Assembly (NCBI RefSeq): GCF_019799925.1
Contig: NZ_JABGCG010000002.1
Location: forward strand, 186,001 to 250,000
Direction: 5' to 3'
Length of the DNA stretch: 64,000 nucleotides
Origin: Blastococcus sp. CPCC 205250
GTDB taxonomy: Bacteria; Actinomycetota; Actinomycetes; Mycobacteriales; Geodermatophilaceae
Below, one piece after another: positions 20,757 to 29,839 of this stretch (position 1 is its first letter; each line of letters opens with the position of its first letter). The translations under genes were made by a program, and so were the position numbers. The notes under the pieces were generated by a model. The model did no database searches, was not told where the DNA came from, and saw only the letters and a program-made list of their open reading frames with translations.

Positions 20757-23245
20757 CGGTCGCCTCCGAGCGACGAAGCGGGAGTCGAGACACCGGCGGT
20801 GGACTCGGTCTGGGCGCCGCCGTAGGCGTTGGTGCCCGCGGTGGCGCGGTCTCCGCCGTCACCGCCCTGGTGGATGGCCCGCCAGACCCGTTCGGGCGTC
20901 AGCGGCATGAGGATGTCGCTGACCCCGAGGTGCCGGACGGCGTCGAGCGCGGCGTTGACCACCGCCGGCGTGCTGGCGATGCAGCCCGCCTCGCCCACGC
21001 CCTTGGCGCCGATCGGGTTGCCCGGGGCTGCGTGCACCGTGTTGGCGGTGTCGAAGTGCGGCAGGTCGGCGGCCGAGGGCACCAGGTAGTCGACGAAGGA
21101 GCCGGTCGTCAGGTTGCCGTCGGCGTCGTAGACCGCCTCCTCGTACAGGGCCTGCGCGATGCCCTGGGCGAGGCCGCCGTGGACCTGGCCCTCGACGATC
21201 AGCGGGTTGACCACGGTGCCGACGTCGTCGACGCAGGCGTACTTGCGGATCTTCACCATGCCCGTGTCGGTGTCGACCTCCATCGCGCACAGGTGGGTGC
21301 CGTGCGGGAAGGAGAAGTTCACCGGGTCGAAGGTGGCCTCGGCGTCGATCGAGGGCTCGACGTCCTCCGGGTAGTTGTGCGCCGCGAAGACCGCCAGGGC
21401 GATCTCCTGGATGCCCACGGTGGCGCCCGGCGTCCCGCGGACGCTGAACTTCCCGTCGGCGAACTCCAGGTCGTCCTCGCTGGCCTCGAGCAGGTGCGCG
21501 GCGACCTTGCGGGCCTTGGCGACCACCTTCTCGGCGGCCTTGACGACGGCGGTGCCGCCGACCACCAGCGAGCGGGACCCGTAGGTGTCCATGCCCCGCG
21601 GGGAGACGGCGGTGTCGCCGTGCAGCACCTCGACGTCCTCGAACGGCACCCCCAGCTGGTCGGCGACCAGCTGGCTCCACGCCGTCTCGTGGCCCTGGCC
21701 GTGCGGCGTGGAGCCGGTGACGACCTCGACCTTGCCCGTGGGCAGCATCCGGATCGACGCCGACTCCCAGCCGCCCGCGCCGTAGGACAGCGAGCCCAGC
21801 ACCCGGGAGGGGGCCAGCCCGCACATCTCGGTGAAGGTGGAGAAGCCGATGCCCAGCTGCACCGGGTCGCCGGACTCCCGGCGGCGCTGCTGCTCGGCGC
21901 GCAGCTCGTCGTAGCCGAGCAGCTCCAGCGCCTTCTGGGTGGCCTGCTCGTAGTCACCGCTGTCGTACTCCAGGCCGGCGACCGTGGTGAAGGGGAACTC
22001 CTCGGCCTGGATCCAGTTCTTCCGACGCAGCTCCAGCGGGTCCATGCCCAGCTCGACGGCGAGCTCGTCCATGATCCGCTCGATGGCGAACGTGGCCTCG
22101 GGCCGGCCGGCGCCGCGGTAGGCGTCGGTCGGCACCTTGTTGGTGAAGACGCCGTCGCACTCGAAGCGGTACGCGGGGAACTTGTAGATGCCCGGGAACA
22201 TGAACGCGCCCAGGGCCGGCACGCCGGGGGTGATGAGCCGCAGGTAGGCGCCCATGTCGGCCAGCAGCCGTACCCGCAGGCCCTTGACGTTGCCCTCGCG
22301 GTCGCTGGCGATGTCGATGAACTGGACCTGGCCGCGGCCGTGGTGCGCGGCCATCAGCGACTCGCTGCGGGTCTCGGTCCACTTCACGGGCTTGCCGAGG
22401 CGCCGGGCCAGCAGGAGGGCCAGGACCTCCTCCGGGTTGACCTGCAGCTTGCCGCCGAAGCCGCCACCGACGTCGGGGGCGATGATGCGCAGCTTGTGCT
22501 CGGGCACCCCGGTCACCATCGCGAGCATGACGCGCAGGACGTGCGGGATCTGGGTGGCCGACCACATCGTGAAGTTGTCGCCCTGCGGCTGGACGACGAC
22601 CGACCGCGGCTCCATGAACGCCGGGATGAGTCGCTGCTGGACCAGCCGCCGGCTGACCACCACCTCGGCGTCGGCGAAGGCCTGCTCGGTGTCGGCGCCC
22701 GTGCCGGCCTCGCCGGCGTCGAAGACGAAGTGGTAGCTGGTGTTGGACTCCAGCTGGTCGTGCACGAGGTCGGCGCCCTCGGCGACCGCCGCCTCCATGT
22801 CCAGGACTGGCGGCAGGATCTCGTAGTCCACGTCGACCAGCTCCACGGCGTCCGTGGCGGCGGCCTTGCTCCGGCCGACGACGATCGCGACGGCCTCACC
22901 GACGTGGTTGACCTGGTCGACGGCGATCGACGGGTGGCCGGGGTTGACCATGTCCGGGGTGACCGGCCAGGCGCACGGGATGGAGCCCTGCTCCTCGGCG
23001 AGGTCGCGGCCGGTGAAGACGGCGACCACGTTGGGCGCCTGCTGGGCGGCGCTGACGTCGATGCCGGTGATCCGGGCGTGCGCGACGGGGCTGCGCACCA
23101 CCGCCAGGTGCAGCATCCCGGGCAGGACCATGTTGTCGGTCCACGTCGTCCGGCCGGTGATCAGCCGGGCGTCCTCCTTGCGGCGGCGGGGCTGCCCGAC
23201 CTCCTTGGCCGGGGCGAGCGTCGCGGCGTCCTCGGTGACGGTCAT
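20753..23245 (-). CDS. coxL: Form II CoxL-like molybdenum hydroxylase large subunit
   Basis: 830 residues, the molybdenum-cofactor catalytic subunit of the xanthine-oxidase family. GGGFGGK is at residues 260-266 and the active-site loop reads AYRGAGR at residues 375-381. True (form I) CO dehydrogenases have AYxCSFR with the copper-binding cysteine; AYRGAGR marks form II, whose CO oxidation is unproven and whose natural substrate is uncertain. The catalytic Glu lies in KGVGEAGC near the C-terminus. The final 35-40 residues ([20 protein letters not shown] onward) are a low-complexity tail beyond the usual end. It overlaps coxS and coxM by 4 bp each. Confidence 0.9.
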   Translation of the reverse strand: MTVTEDAATLAPAKEVGQPRRRKEDARLITGRTTWTDNMVLPGMLHLAVVRSPVAHARITGIDVSAAQQAPNVVAVFTGRDLAEEQGSIPCAWPVTPDMVNPGHPSIAVDQVNHVGEAVAIVVGRSKAAATDAVELVDVDYEILPPVLDMEAAVAEGADLVHDQLESNTSYHFVFDAGEAGTGADTEQAFADAEVVVSRRLVQQRLIPAFMEPRSVVVQPQGDNFTMWSATQIPHVLRVMLAMVTGVPEHKLRIIAPDVGGGFGGKLQVNPEEVLALLLARRLGKPVKWTETRSESLMAAHHGRGQVQFIDIASDREGNVKGLRVRLLADMGAYLRLITPGVPALGAFMFPGIYKFPAYRFECDGVFTNKVPTDAYRGAGRPEATFAIERIMDELAVELGMDPLELRRKNWIQAEEFPFTTVAGLEYDSGDYEQATQKALELLGYDELRAEQQRRRESGDPVQLGIGFSTFTEMCGLAPSRVLGSLSYGAGGWESASIRMLPTGKVEVVTGSTPHGQGHETAWSQLVADQLGVPFEDVEVLHGDTAVSPRGMDTYGSRSLVVGGTAVVKAAEKVVAKARKVAAHLLEASEDDLEFADGKFSVRGTPGATVGIQEIALAVFAAHNYPEDVEPSIDAEATFDPVNFSFPHGTHLCAMEVDTDTGMVKIRKYACVDDVGTVVNPLIVEGQVHGGLAQGIAQALYEEAVYDADGNLTTGSFVDYLVPSAADLPHFDTANTVHAAPGNPIGAKGVGEAGCIASTPAVVNAALDAVRHLGVSDILMPLTPERVWRAIHQGGDGGDRATAGTNAYGGAQTESTAGVSTPASSLGGDR

Positions 23246-23757
23246 GCCTGCGCTCCCAGGGTGTCGGCGCCGGCCGGGCTGCCGGACATCTCACCGGCGG
23301 CCTGCTGCACCGCGCGGACGATGTTCTGGTAGCCGGTGCAGCGGCACAGGTTGCCCTCGATGCCCTCGCGGATCTCGGTCTCGCTCGGGCTCGGGTTCTC
23401 CTTGAGCAGGTCGATCGAGGCCATGATCATCCCCGGCGTGCAGAAGCCGCACTGCAGGCCGTGCATCTCGTGGAAGGCCTTCTGCACCGGGTGTAGGGCG
23501 CCGTCGGTGCCGTCGCTGCTGGAGACGCCCTCGATGGTCGTGACCTCGCAGCCGTCGGCCTGCACGGCGAAGACGGTGCAGGACTTCACGGACTCCCCGT
23601 CGAGGTGGACGGTGCAGGCCCCGCAGTTGCTGGTGTCGCAGCCGACGACGGTGCCGACCTTGCCCAGGGTCTCGCGCAGGTAGTGGACCAGCAGGGTCCG
23701 CGGTTCGACGTCGTCGCTGTACGACATCCCGTCGACCCGCACGTTGATGGACGTCAC
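23242..23757 (-). CDS. coxS: Molybdenum hydroxylase [2Fe-2S] small subunit (CoxS type)
   Basis: 171 residues. The N-terminal plant-ferredoxin-type cluster is in [17 protein letters not shown] with the fourth Cys in VKSC; the C-terminal cluster is CGFCTPGMI plus [10 protein letters not shown]. It carries electrons from the molybdenum site to the flavin subunit. GTG start with GGAGG about 9 bases upstream. First gene of the coxS-L-M-G operon; the stop overlaps the coxL ATG. A 199-bp region upstream holds GTTGCA repeats (see 23921-23937). Confidence 0.9.
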   Translation of the reverse strand: MTSINVRVDGMSYSDDVEPRTLLVHYLRETLGKVGTVVGCDTSNCGACTVHLDGESVKSCTVFAVQADGCEVTTIEGVSSSDGTDGALHPVQKAFHEMHGLQCGFCTPGMIMASIDLLKENPSPSETEIREGIEGNLCRCTGYQNIVRAVQQAAGEMSGSPAGADTLGAQA

Positions 23758-23920
23758 GTAGATCCTCCGCTTCGTTGCAGCCCAGGACGTCGCGCCGGCT
23801 CGGCCGGGCGCTGCGCGGAGTCTGTCAACGCGGGAGTGACTCAGGCCACGCTAAGTTGCCGCCCGACCGGTGACCTGCCGGGACGGAGGGCGTTCGCGCA
23901 GGTCAGCGCGCGGTGCCAAC

Positions 23921-23937
23921 GTTGCAGCGGGGTTGCA
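23921..23937. promoter_or_regulatory. Direct GTTGCA repeat upstream of coxS
   Basis: GTTGCA at 23921-23926 and 23932-23937, 11 bp apart (one helical turn), between coxS and the MFS gene; a third GTTGCA is at 23775-23780. The motif recurs as half-sites at 34283-34297 and 40403-40408. It may be an activator site, but no regulator is assigned. Confidence 0.3.
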
Positions 23938-23956
23938 CTCGACGCCACGGGCGCCG

Positions 23957-25207
23957 TCAGGCGACGGTCGTGCGGTCCGTCGCCACCGGCTGCTCGCGGC
24001 GGCGCAGCGCCGCCGACGCGGCCAGGACCAGGAGCCCGACCACGGCCAGGCCGGCGCCGACCAGCGCCGGCGCCCGGTAGCCGAGGCCGGCCGCGATCAC
24101 GGCGCCACCAACCCACGCACCCAGGGCGTTGGCGGCGTTGAGCGCGGAGTGGTTGAGCGCCGCGCCGAGCATGCGCGCCTCGACGGCGACCTCCATCAGC
24201 CGCAACTGCAGGCAGACGACGAGCACCGAGCCGGCCGCGGCCAGCAGGAACACCCCGGCCGCGAGCGGGACGCCGGCGGTCGACGCGAGCGGCAGCAGGG
24301 CCAGCAGCACCGCCGTGGCCGCCATCCCCCCGACCAGCGAGGGGAACAGCGCGACGTCGGCCAGCCGTCCGCCGAGGACGGTGCCGGCCACCCCGCCCAC
24401 CCCGAACGCCAGCAGGATCCACGGCACCGCGCCGCGGGAGAGGCCGGCCACGTCCGTCGTCAGGGGCGCGATGTAGCTGTAGACGGCGAACATGCCGCCG
24501 AAGCCGACGACCCCGACCGCGAGGGTGAGCAGCACCTGCGGCCGGCGCAGCGCCCCCAGCTCGGTGGCGACCGACGCGCCGGGCTCGGCCGGGGTGCGCG
24601 GCACGACGGCGGCGACCGCGGCGAGGGTCAGGACCGCGAGGCCGACGACCGCCCAGTACGCCGACCGCCAGCCCAGCTCCTGCCCCAGCCAGGTGGCCGC
24701 GGGCACGCCGGCGACGTTGGCGATCGACAGGCCGAGCATCACCGAGCTCACCGCCCGTCCGCGCAGCGCCGGGGGGACCAGGGACGCGGCGACCAGCGAG
24801 GCGACGCCGAAGTAGGCCCCGTGCGGCAGGCCGCTGACGAACCGCGCGAGCAGCAGCGCGGTGTTGCCGGAGGCGACGGCGCTGAGGACGTTGCCCAGCA
24901 GGAAGGCGCCCATGAGGCCGAGCAGCAGGCCGCGCCGGGGCAGCCGCGCGCCGAGGGCCGCGATGACCGGCGCGCCGATGACGACGCCGAGCGCGTAGGC
25001 GGAGATGACGTGGCCGGCGGTGGGGATGTCGACCGAGACGCCGTCGGCGATGTCGGGCAGCAGGCCCATGGTCACGAACTCGGTGGTGCCGATGGCGAAC
25101 GACCCGACGGCCAGCGCCGCGATGGCGGCGGCGACCCGGCGCCGGCCGGGAAGCGGCGGGGCCGCGGGCGCACGGGTGGACACGTCGGCTGCAGCACTCA
25201 CGTGCAC
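23957..25207 (-). CDS. MFS transporter, DHA1 family
   Basis: 416 residues, a twelve-helix major facilitator resembling the AraJ/YdhP drug or sugar exporters. The first helix block is VGSFAIGTTEFVTMGLLPDIA; loop motif A-like GARLPRRG follows helix 2, and VSGLPHGAYFGVASLVAASL is the helix 5 antiporter-like region. The start is probably the GTG at 25207 or the in-frame GTG at 25201; neither has a strong ribosome-binding site. It lies between the cox operon and a GAF regulator. Exported compound unknown. Confidence 0.82.
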   Translation of the reverse strand: MHVSAAADVSTRAPAAPPLPGRRRVAAAIAALAVGSFAIGTTEFVTMGLLPDIADGVSVDIPTAGHVISAYALGVVIGAPVIAALGARLPRRGLLLGLMGAFLLGNVLSAVASGNTALLLARFVSGLPHGAYFGVASLVAASLVPPALRGRAVSSVMLGLSIANVAGVPAATWLGQELGWRSAYWAVVGLAVLTLAAVAAVVPRTPAEPGASVATELGALRRPQVLLTLAVGVVGFGGMFAVYSYIAPLTTDVAGLSRGAVPWILLAFGVGGVAGTVLGGRLADVALFPSLVGGMAATAVLLALLPLASTAGVPLAAGVFLLAAAGSVLVVCLQLRLMEVAVEARMLGAALNHSALNAANALGAWVGGAVIAAGLGYRAPALVGAGLAVVGLLVLAASAALRRREQPVATDRTTVA

Positions 25208-25277
25208 AGGCCAATGCCACCCGGCGCCGGGGCATTCCCGCCCGGCGCGTCCCGGCGCAGCGTCAGGTGGCGCGGCG

Positions 25278-26588
25278 TCAGGTGGCGCGGGCGGACCGGC
25301 GCAGGGAGCCCAGGTGCGCGGCGACCGCGGCCCGGCGCGCGGAACCGGTCGGCAGCACCTCCAGGCAGGCCTGCCAGACCGCGACGTCGGCCTGGGCCTC
25401 CGGCAGCCGGCTGTAGCGCAGCAGCACCTCCGGACGGCGGCCGGTCAGGACCGCCTGCCGCAACCGGGCGGCCAGCCGCTCGCGCGCCGCCGTCACCCCG
25501 GGCGCGGTCGAGCGCGGCAGCACCGCGCCGGGGTAGCGCTCGAGGGCGTCGGGGACCGCGCCGAGGTCCAGCAGCCGGCGCACCCGGTCCAGGTCGGTGT
25601 CCAGCCGGCCGAGCAGGCGGTAGGGGCGCGAGCCGATGACGTGGGCGCCGACCAGCCGCCGCAGCCGGGAGAGCTCCGCGCGCACGGTGACCACGGCCGC
25701 GTCCCCACCGTGGCACTCGGCAGCCAGCTGCTCCGCCGTCCGCCCCTCGCCCGCCGCGGCCGCCTCGGCCAGCAGCAGGAGCAGCTCCGAGTGCCGCAGC
25801 GACAGCTGCACCGGGCCCGCCGGCAGCACCAGCCGGGCGCGGTCGCGGCCGAGCACCTCCAGCCGCGGTGCCGGCCGCGGCGCCGCCGGGGGGACGGCGG
25901 GCCGGTTCTCCAGGGCGGCGCGGTGCAGCCAGCGCAGTTCCGCCTCGACGGCGGCCACCGTGGCGCGGACCAGCGTCAGCACGTGCGGGCTGGCGACGTG
26001 GTCGCCGCCGGTGACGTCGATGGCGCCGAGCAGCTCGCCGGTGACCGGGGAGTGCACCGGCGCGGCCGAGCAGCTCCACGCCTGCACCGGCCGGCGGTAG
26101 TGCTCGCTGCCGTAGATCTGCACGGCGTGGTCGAGGGCGAGCGCGGTGCCGGGGGCGTTGGTGCCGGCGACGTCCTCGGCCCAGCGGGACCCCTCGACGA
26201 AGTTCATGCCCGCTGCCCGGGCGCGCAGCCGGGGGTCGCCCTCCACCCAAAGCATCCGGCCGGCCGCGTCGGTGACCGCGACGATCATCCGGTCGTCCAC
26301 GGCGTCCTCCACCAGGAGCCGGCGGATCACCGGCAGCACCGGTGCGAGCGGGTGCGCCGCGCGGTGGGCCTCGAGGTCGTCGTCGAGCAGGTCGACCGGC
26401 GGCGCGACGCCGTCGGGGTCGACGCCGTTGCCGAGACTGCGCCGCCAGGACTCCCAGACGACCGGACGGACCGGCGCCTGCGGCCGCGTCCCGGAGGTCA
26501 CCAGGGCCTCGTGTGCGGCGCGCAGCCGGCGGGTGAGTGCGGGGTCGGGCCGCCCCTCGGGCAGGGCGAGCCAGGGGGAGGCGGTCAC
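25278..26588 (-). CDS. GAF-domain transcriptional regulator, AcoR-related without the AAA domain
   Basis: 436 residues. The N-terminal part (VVWESWRRSLGNGVDPDGVA and LLVEDAVDDRMIVAVTDAAG) and the GAF block AGMNFVEGSRWAEDVAGTNA, then GSEHYRRPVQAWSCSAAPVH, are those of AcoR-type sensors. No sigma-54 AAA domain follows; instead the C-terminal half has an actinobacterial DNA-binding segment (EQLAAECHGGDAAVVTVRAELSRL-like, with LVGAHVIGSRPYRLLG). Such proteins activate aldehyde or alcohol dehydrogenase genes in related bacteria, which fits the NDMA-type dehydrogenases in this window. A 17-bp palindrome lies 27 bp upstream of the GTG start. Confidence 0.75.
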   Translation of the reverse strand: MTASPWLALPEGRPDPALTRRLRAAHEALVTSGTRPQAPVRPVVWESWRRSLGNGVDPDGVAPPVDLLDDDLEAHRAAHPLAPVLPVIRRLLVEDAVDDRMIVAVTDAAGRMLWVEGDPRLRARAAGMNFVEGSRWAEDVAGTNAPGTALALDHAVQIYGSEHYRRPVQAWSCSAAPVHSPVTGELLGAIDVTGGDHVASPHVLTLVRATVAAVEAELRWLHRAALENRPAVPPAAPRPAPRLEVLGRDRARLVLPAGPVQLSLRHSELLLLLAEAAAAGEGRTAEQLAAECHGGDAAVVTVRAELSRLRRLVGAHVIGSRPYRLLGRLDTDLDRVRRLLDLGAVPDALERYPGAVLPRSTAPGVTAARERLAARLRQAVLTGRRPEVLLRYSRLPEAQADVAVWQACLEVLPTGSARRAAVAAHLGSLRRSARAT

Positions 26589-26614
26589 CGTCTCGGACCA
26601 GGGCAGTGGCTCAT

Positions 26615-26631
26615 GTCACGCCCATCGTGAC
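26615..26631. promoter_or_regulatory. Palindrome upstream of the GAF regulator
   Basis: GTCACG (26615-26620), spacer CCCAT, CGTGAC (26626-26631): 6-bp perfect arms. It sits in the 79-bp gap between mftF and the GAF regulator gene, 27 bp before the latter's start, so it could be an autoregulatory operator. Confidence 0.4.
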
Positions 26632-26667
26632 CGGTGCGGGGACGACGCACCAGAGCAGCCGCCCCGC

Positions 26668-28143
26668 TCAGAGCCGGGGTGGGCTCGCGGGCAGCAGCGC
26701 GCGAGCACTGCGCGCCCGCGCCGCCCCCGCCCACAGGCCCGCGCCGTAGGCGAGGTCCTCCGCGCGGCGGGCGGCCAGGAAGGCCGCCGGTGACACGGCC
26801 CGCCGGTGCGGCCACCAGGCCGCCAGCCCGTCGGCGACGGCGACGACGGCGAGCAGCCGCCGCGCCCGGGAGGAGACCAGCGCCCCGGCGACGGCCAGCG
26901 GCCAGTGGTGCCGGGTCGCCGCGCGGGCCAGGGTGCGCGCGGCCGTCGCCGTGCCGCGGAGGACGAGCCCGGCGGCCAGCCCGGCCGGCGGCCGGCCGCC
27001 CGGCGGGGCCAGCCGGGGAGCCAGCCGGGCCGCGGCCACCGCCAGGACGCCCGTGGCGGCCAGCCGGCCGGGGGCCCGCCCGGCCAGTGCCAGCGCCACG
27101 GCGGCGGCCGACCACCCGGAGACGACCACCGGCGCCACGGCTGCTCCGTGCCGCTGGGCGAGCAGCGCGGCGCCGGTGCCGTAGAAGGCGCGCCGGCGCA
27201 ACCAGGCTCCGACCGCCGCCGGGTGGTCGTGCGCGACCTCGGCCGCCGGCTCGTACCGGACCCGCCAGCCGGCCGCGGCCAGCCGCCAGACCAGGTCGAC
27301 GTCCTCGGCGACCCGCATCGACTCGTCGAAGCCCGCGCCGAGCGCCTCCCGCCGGACGAGCAGCGCGGCGCTGGGCACGTAGGAGACCGCGGCCAGCGGG
27401 CGGACGGCGGCCGGGCGCGGACCCATGTCCAGCGCGCTGACCGCGGCCTCGTACGCCGCCAGCCCGGTCGACGGCCGGGTGCGGCCCCCGCGCTCCGGTG
27501 CCCCCGGCTCCGGCGACCCCGCACCCAGTGCCACCACGCGCGGGGCGACGAGTGCCAGCCGCGGGTCACCGAGGTGGCGGCGCAGCGGCGGCAGCCAGCC
27601 CGGGCGGGGCACGCAGTCGGAGTCCAGGAAGGCCACCAGCGGGGTGCGCGCGGCCCGCAGGCCGGTGTTGCGGGCCGCGGCGGGGCCCCGGGAGACCTCG
27701 CTGCGCAGCACCTCGGCCCCCGCGGCCGCGGCCACCGCCGCCAGGCCCGCGGGATCGGCCGAGCCGTCGTCGACCACGAGCACGGGAGCGGCCGCGGTGT
27801 CGGGATCGGCGCGCAGGGCGGCCAGCAGCCGGGCGACGCCGGCGGTCCGGTCCCGCACCGGGACGACGACGGTCACCGCCGTCCCGGGGTCGGGCAGCGC
27901 GGCGAGGTCGGGATGGGCGACGCCGGTGTCGAGCAGCCGGTCGGCCAGCGCCGCCGACGCGGCCCCGGTGACGACCAGCCGGTCGCCGGCCAGCAGGTCG
28001 ACCGCACGGGGGCGCAGCCGCAGCAGCCGCAGGGGTCCGCCGCCGAGCAGCGCCGTGCCGCCGTCGCGCCGGCGCACCCCCGGGTCCAGCCGCAGGACCC
28101 ACCCGTCGGGGAGCCGGCCGGCGGGAGGCGGGGGGACGTTCAG
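26668..28143 (-). CDS. mftF: Mycofactocin system glycosyltransferase MftF
   Basis: About 491 residues. N-terminal segment RLPDGWVLRLDPGVRRRDGG is the mycofactocin-specific leader of this family; a GT2 fold follows with TVVVPVRDRTAGVARLLAAL, VLVVDDGSADPAG, DSDCVPRPGWL (DxD-like) and ESMRVAEDVDLVWRLAAAGW, then hydrophobic C-terminal segments. In mycobacteria MftF adds beta-1,4-glucose units to premycofactocin. The start is odd: no ATG or GTG lies near the conserved N-terminus, and the reading frame opens at a CTG (28141-28143) that overlaps the TGA of the upstream hydrolase. The true start may be this CTG or an upstream codon. mftE and mftABC lie 2 to 10 kb away, not adjacent. Confidence 0.85.
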   Translation of the reverse strand: MNVPPPPAGRLPDGWVLRLDPGVRRRDGGTALLGGGPLRLLRLRPRAVDLLAGDRLVVTGAASAALADRLLDTGVAHPDLAALPDPGTAVTVVVPVRDRTAGVARLLAALRADPDTAAAPVLVVDDGSADPAGLAAVAAAAGAEVLRSEVSRGPAAARNTGLRAARTPLVAFLDSDCVPRPGWLPPLRRHLGDPRLALVAPRVVALGAGSPEPGAPERGGRTRPSTGLAAYEAAVSALDMGPRPAAVRPLAAVSYVPSAALLVRREALGAGFDESMRVAEDVDLVWRLAAAGWRVRYEPAAEVAHDHPAAVGAWLRRRAFYGTGAALLAQRHGAAVAPVVVSGWSAAAVALALAGRAPGRLAATGVLAVAAARLAPRLAPPGGRPPAGLAAGLVLRGTATAARTLARAATRHHWPLAVAGALVSSRARRLLAVVAVADGLAAWWPHRRAVSPAAFLAARRAEDLAYGAGLWAGAARARSARALLPASPPRL

Positions 28144-28682
28144 GCGCCGCCGCCGAGGACCTGGGCGGTGGTGACCACCTGCACCAGCGGCGCGTAGCAC
28201 CCGAGGATCTGCAGGGTGTCCTCGTGCGCGCGGTCGTCGGCGCCGGCACAGCCGTCGGACACCACCCGGACCGGGACGCCGGCGTCGGCGGCGGGCAGCA
28301 CGGTGGAGAGCACGCAGCAGTCGGTGGCCACGCCGGTCACGGTGATCGGCCCCTCGCCGACGATGCCGGCGAGCTCGGGGCCCCACTTGCCGAAGGTCGT
28401 CGCGTCGAGCACCGGGGCGCCGCCCGGGTCCTCGACCAGCTGGTACAGCGGCGCGTCCGGCGGCTGCAGGGCGAAGTCGTACTCCTCGTAGTAGTCGACC
28501 CAGGCGCCCTGCGGCCGCTCGGGCGCGACGAACCGGGTGAAGACGACGCGGTCGCCGAAGGCCTCGACCAGCCGCCGGACGTTGGGGCGGATCTCGTCGA
28601 AGCGCGGCGCCGTCCACGGCGAGTCCCGGTCGCGGAACACCTGCTGCAGGTCGACGACGACCAGCCACCCCTCGGGACGCAC
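28140..28682 (-). CDS. Isochorismatase-family cysteine hydrolase
   Basis: 180 residues. The catalytic triad of the family is visible: Asp in VVVDLQQVF, Lys in TTFGKWGPEL and Cys in VATDCCVLSTVLPA. The family includes isochorismatases, nicotinamidases and N-carbamoyl-amino-acid amidases; the pocket sequence does not decide among them. It lies directly upstream of mftF (stop overlapping the mftF reading frame) and divergent from an iron-regulated siderophore-binding protein, so a link to siderophore chemistry is possible but inferred. GTG start. Confidence 0.82.
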   Translation of the reverse strand: MRPEGWLVVVDLQQVFRDRDSPWTAPRFDEIRPNVRRLVEAFGDRVVFTRFVAPERPQGAWVDYYEEYDFALQPPDAPLYQLVEDPGGAPVLDATTFGKWGPELAGIVGEGPITVTGVATDCCVLSTVLPAADAGVPVRVVSDGCAGADDRAHEDTLQILGCYAPLVQVVTTAQVLGGGA

Positions 28683-28729
28683 CGGCCGAGCCTAACGAGG
28701 CGCGTACGCCGACCGGGACTGAGCAGTGG

Positions 28730-28748
28730 TTAGGTGAGGCTTCCCTAT
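28730..28748 (+). promoter_or_regulatory. DtxR/IdeR-type iron box
   Basis: TTAGGTGAGGCTTCCCTAT matches the DtxR/IdeR consensus TTAGGTTAGGCTAACCTAA at 15 of 19 positions, keeping the TTAGG and CCTA ends. It is 19 bases upstream of the ATG of the siderophore-binding lipoprotein, so iron-bound repressor should block its transcription; the divergent hydrolase could share control. Confidence 0.78.
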
Positions 28749-28766
28749 GGAACCGAGGAGAAACGC

Positions 28767-29768
28767 ATGCCGTCCCGAGCCCCCTCCCGCGTGGCCGCCC
28801 TCGCGGCCGCCGCCGCCCTCGTCCTCTCCGCGTGCGGGGACGACGGGGACGACACCGGCACCCCGTCCGGCGGCGGGGGCGGCTCGTCGTCCTCCGGCGG
28901 CTTCCCGGTGACGGTGGAGACCGCGTTCGGCGACGTGACGATCGAGGAGGAGCCGGCCACCGTCGTGGCGCTCGGCTGGTCCGACGCGGAGACGGCGCTG
29001 GCCCTGGGCGTGCAGCCGGTGGCCGCCAGCGACTGGCTGGCCTTCGGCGGCGAGGGCGTCGGCCCGTGGGCCGAGGGCCGCTACGACGAGGCGCCGGAGA
29101 TCATCGAGACCCTCGAGCCGGACCTGGAGGCGATCGCCGCCCTGGAGCCCGACCTCATCCTCGACACCCGCTCGTCCGGCGACCAGGACCGCTACGACGC
29201 GCTGAGCTCCATCGCCCCGACCGTCGGGATCCCCGAGGGCGCCGAGAACTACCTGACCTCCTGGCAGGAGCAGCTGGAGCTGGTCGGGCAGGCGCTGGGG
29301 AGGACCGACGAGGCCGAGCAGCTGTCCGCCGACCTCGAGCAGCGGATCGCCGACGCGGCCGCCGCGCACCCCGAGTTCGAGGGCATCGAGGTCGCCGTGG
29401 CGGCGTACACCTCGCAGGGCTTCGGCGCCTACGTGCGCGGTGACGGCCGGGTCGACTTCATGGAGGCCCTGGGCTTCGTGAACTCCGCCGCCGTCCAGGA
29501 CGAGGCCGGGGAGAACTTCTTCATCCCGGTGGGCGACGAGCAGGTGCCGCTGCTGGACGCCGACCTCACCGTCGTCTTCCCGATCTTCGTCGAGGCCAGC
29601 GAGATCACGGGCAACCCGCTGTGGGGCACGCTGCCCTCGGTCCAGGAGGGCCGCGCGGTGGTGCTCGACGACGAGACCGTGGTCAACGCGTTCTCCAGCG
29701 CCTCCGTGCTCGGCATCGGCTACGCCCTGGACAACGCCGTCCCGCTGTTCGCCGACGCGCTCTCCTGA
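28767..29768 (+). CDS. Iron-siderophore ABC transporter substrate-binding lipoprotein
   Basis: 333 residues. Signal peptide with lipobox LSAC, lipidated Cys23, then a Gly/Ser/Asp linker. The TroA/FepB-like fold follows: PATVVALGWSDAETALALG, LEPDLEAIAALEPDLILDTR, and the late VQEGRAVVLDDETVVNAFSS. It binds ferric siderophore outside the membrane for an ABC importer. No permease or ATPase gene is next to it, so it must use one encoded elsewhere. GAGGAG six bases before the ATG fixes the start; the iron box at 28730-28748 predicts induction under iron limitation. Confidence 0.88.
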   Translation: MPSRAPSRVAALAAAAALVLSACGDDGDDTGTPSGGGGGSSSSGGFPVTVETAFGDVTIEEEPATVVALGWSDAETALALGVQPVAASDWLAFGGEGVGPWAEGRYDEAPEIIETLEPDLEAIAALEPDLILDTRSSGDQDRYDALSSIAPTVGIPEGAENYLTSWQEQLELVGQALGRTDEAEQLSADLEQRIADAAAAHPEFEGIEVAVAAYTSQGFGAYVRGDGRVDFMEALGFVNSAAVQDEAGENFFIPVGDEQVPLLDADLTVVFPIFVEASEITGNPLWGTLPSVQEGRAVVLDDETVVNAFSSASVLGIGYALDNAVPLFADALS

Positions 29769-29785
29769 CCGGGGTGCCCGGCCGG

Positions 29786-29839
29786 GCGGCTCAGTCGCTG
29801 AGCCGCCCGGTGGCGGCTCAGTCCCTGAGCCGCCCGGTG
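29786..29839. terminator. Tandem 27-bp hairpin repeat at the mftE 3' end
   Basis: Two 27-bp units (29786-29812, 29813-29839) differ by one base. Each contains GCGGCTCAG, a 3-nt loop and CTGAGCCGC, a perfect 9-bp hairpin. The second unit encodes the last residues and stop of mftE; the first repeats the same reading frame with its own TGA. It lies between convergent genes and can serve as a bidirectional terminator. Confidence 0.7.

Noticed and set aside
20753..23245. Annotation as a true CO dehydrogenase
   Set aside because: The active-site loop is AYRGAGR (form II), not AYxCSFR, so CO oxidation is not supported by sequence.
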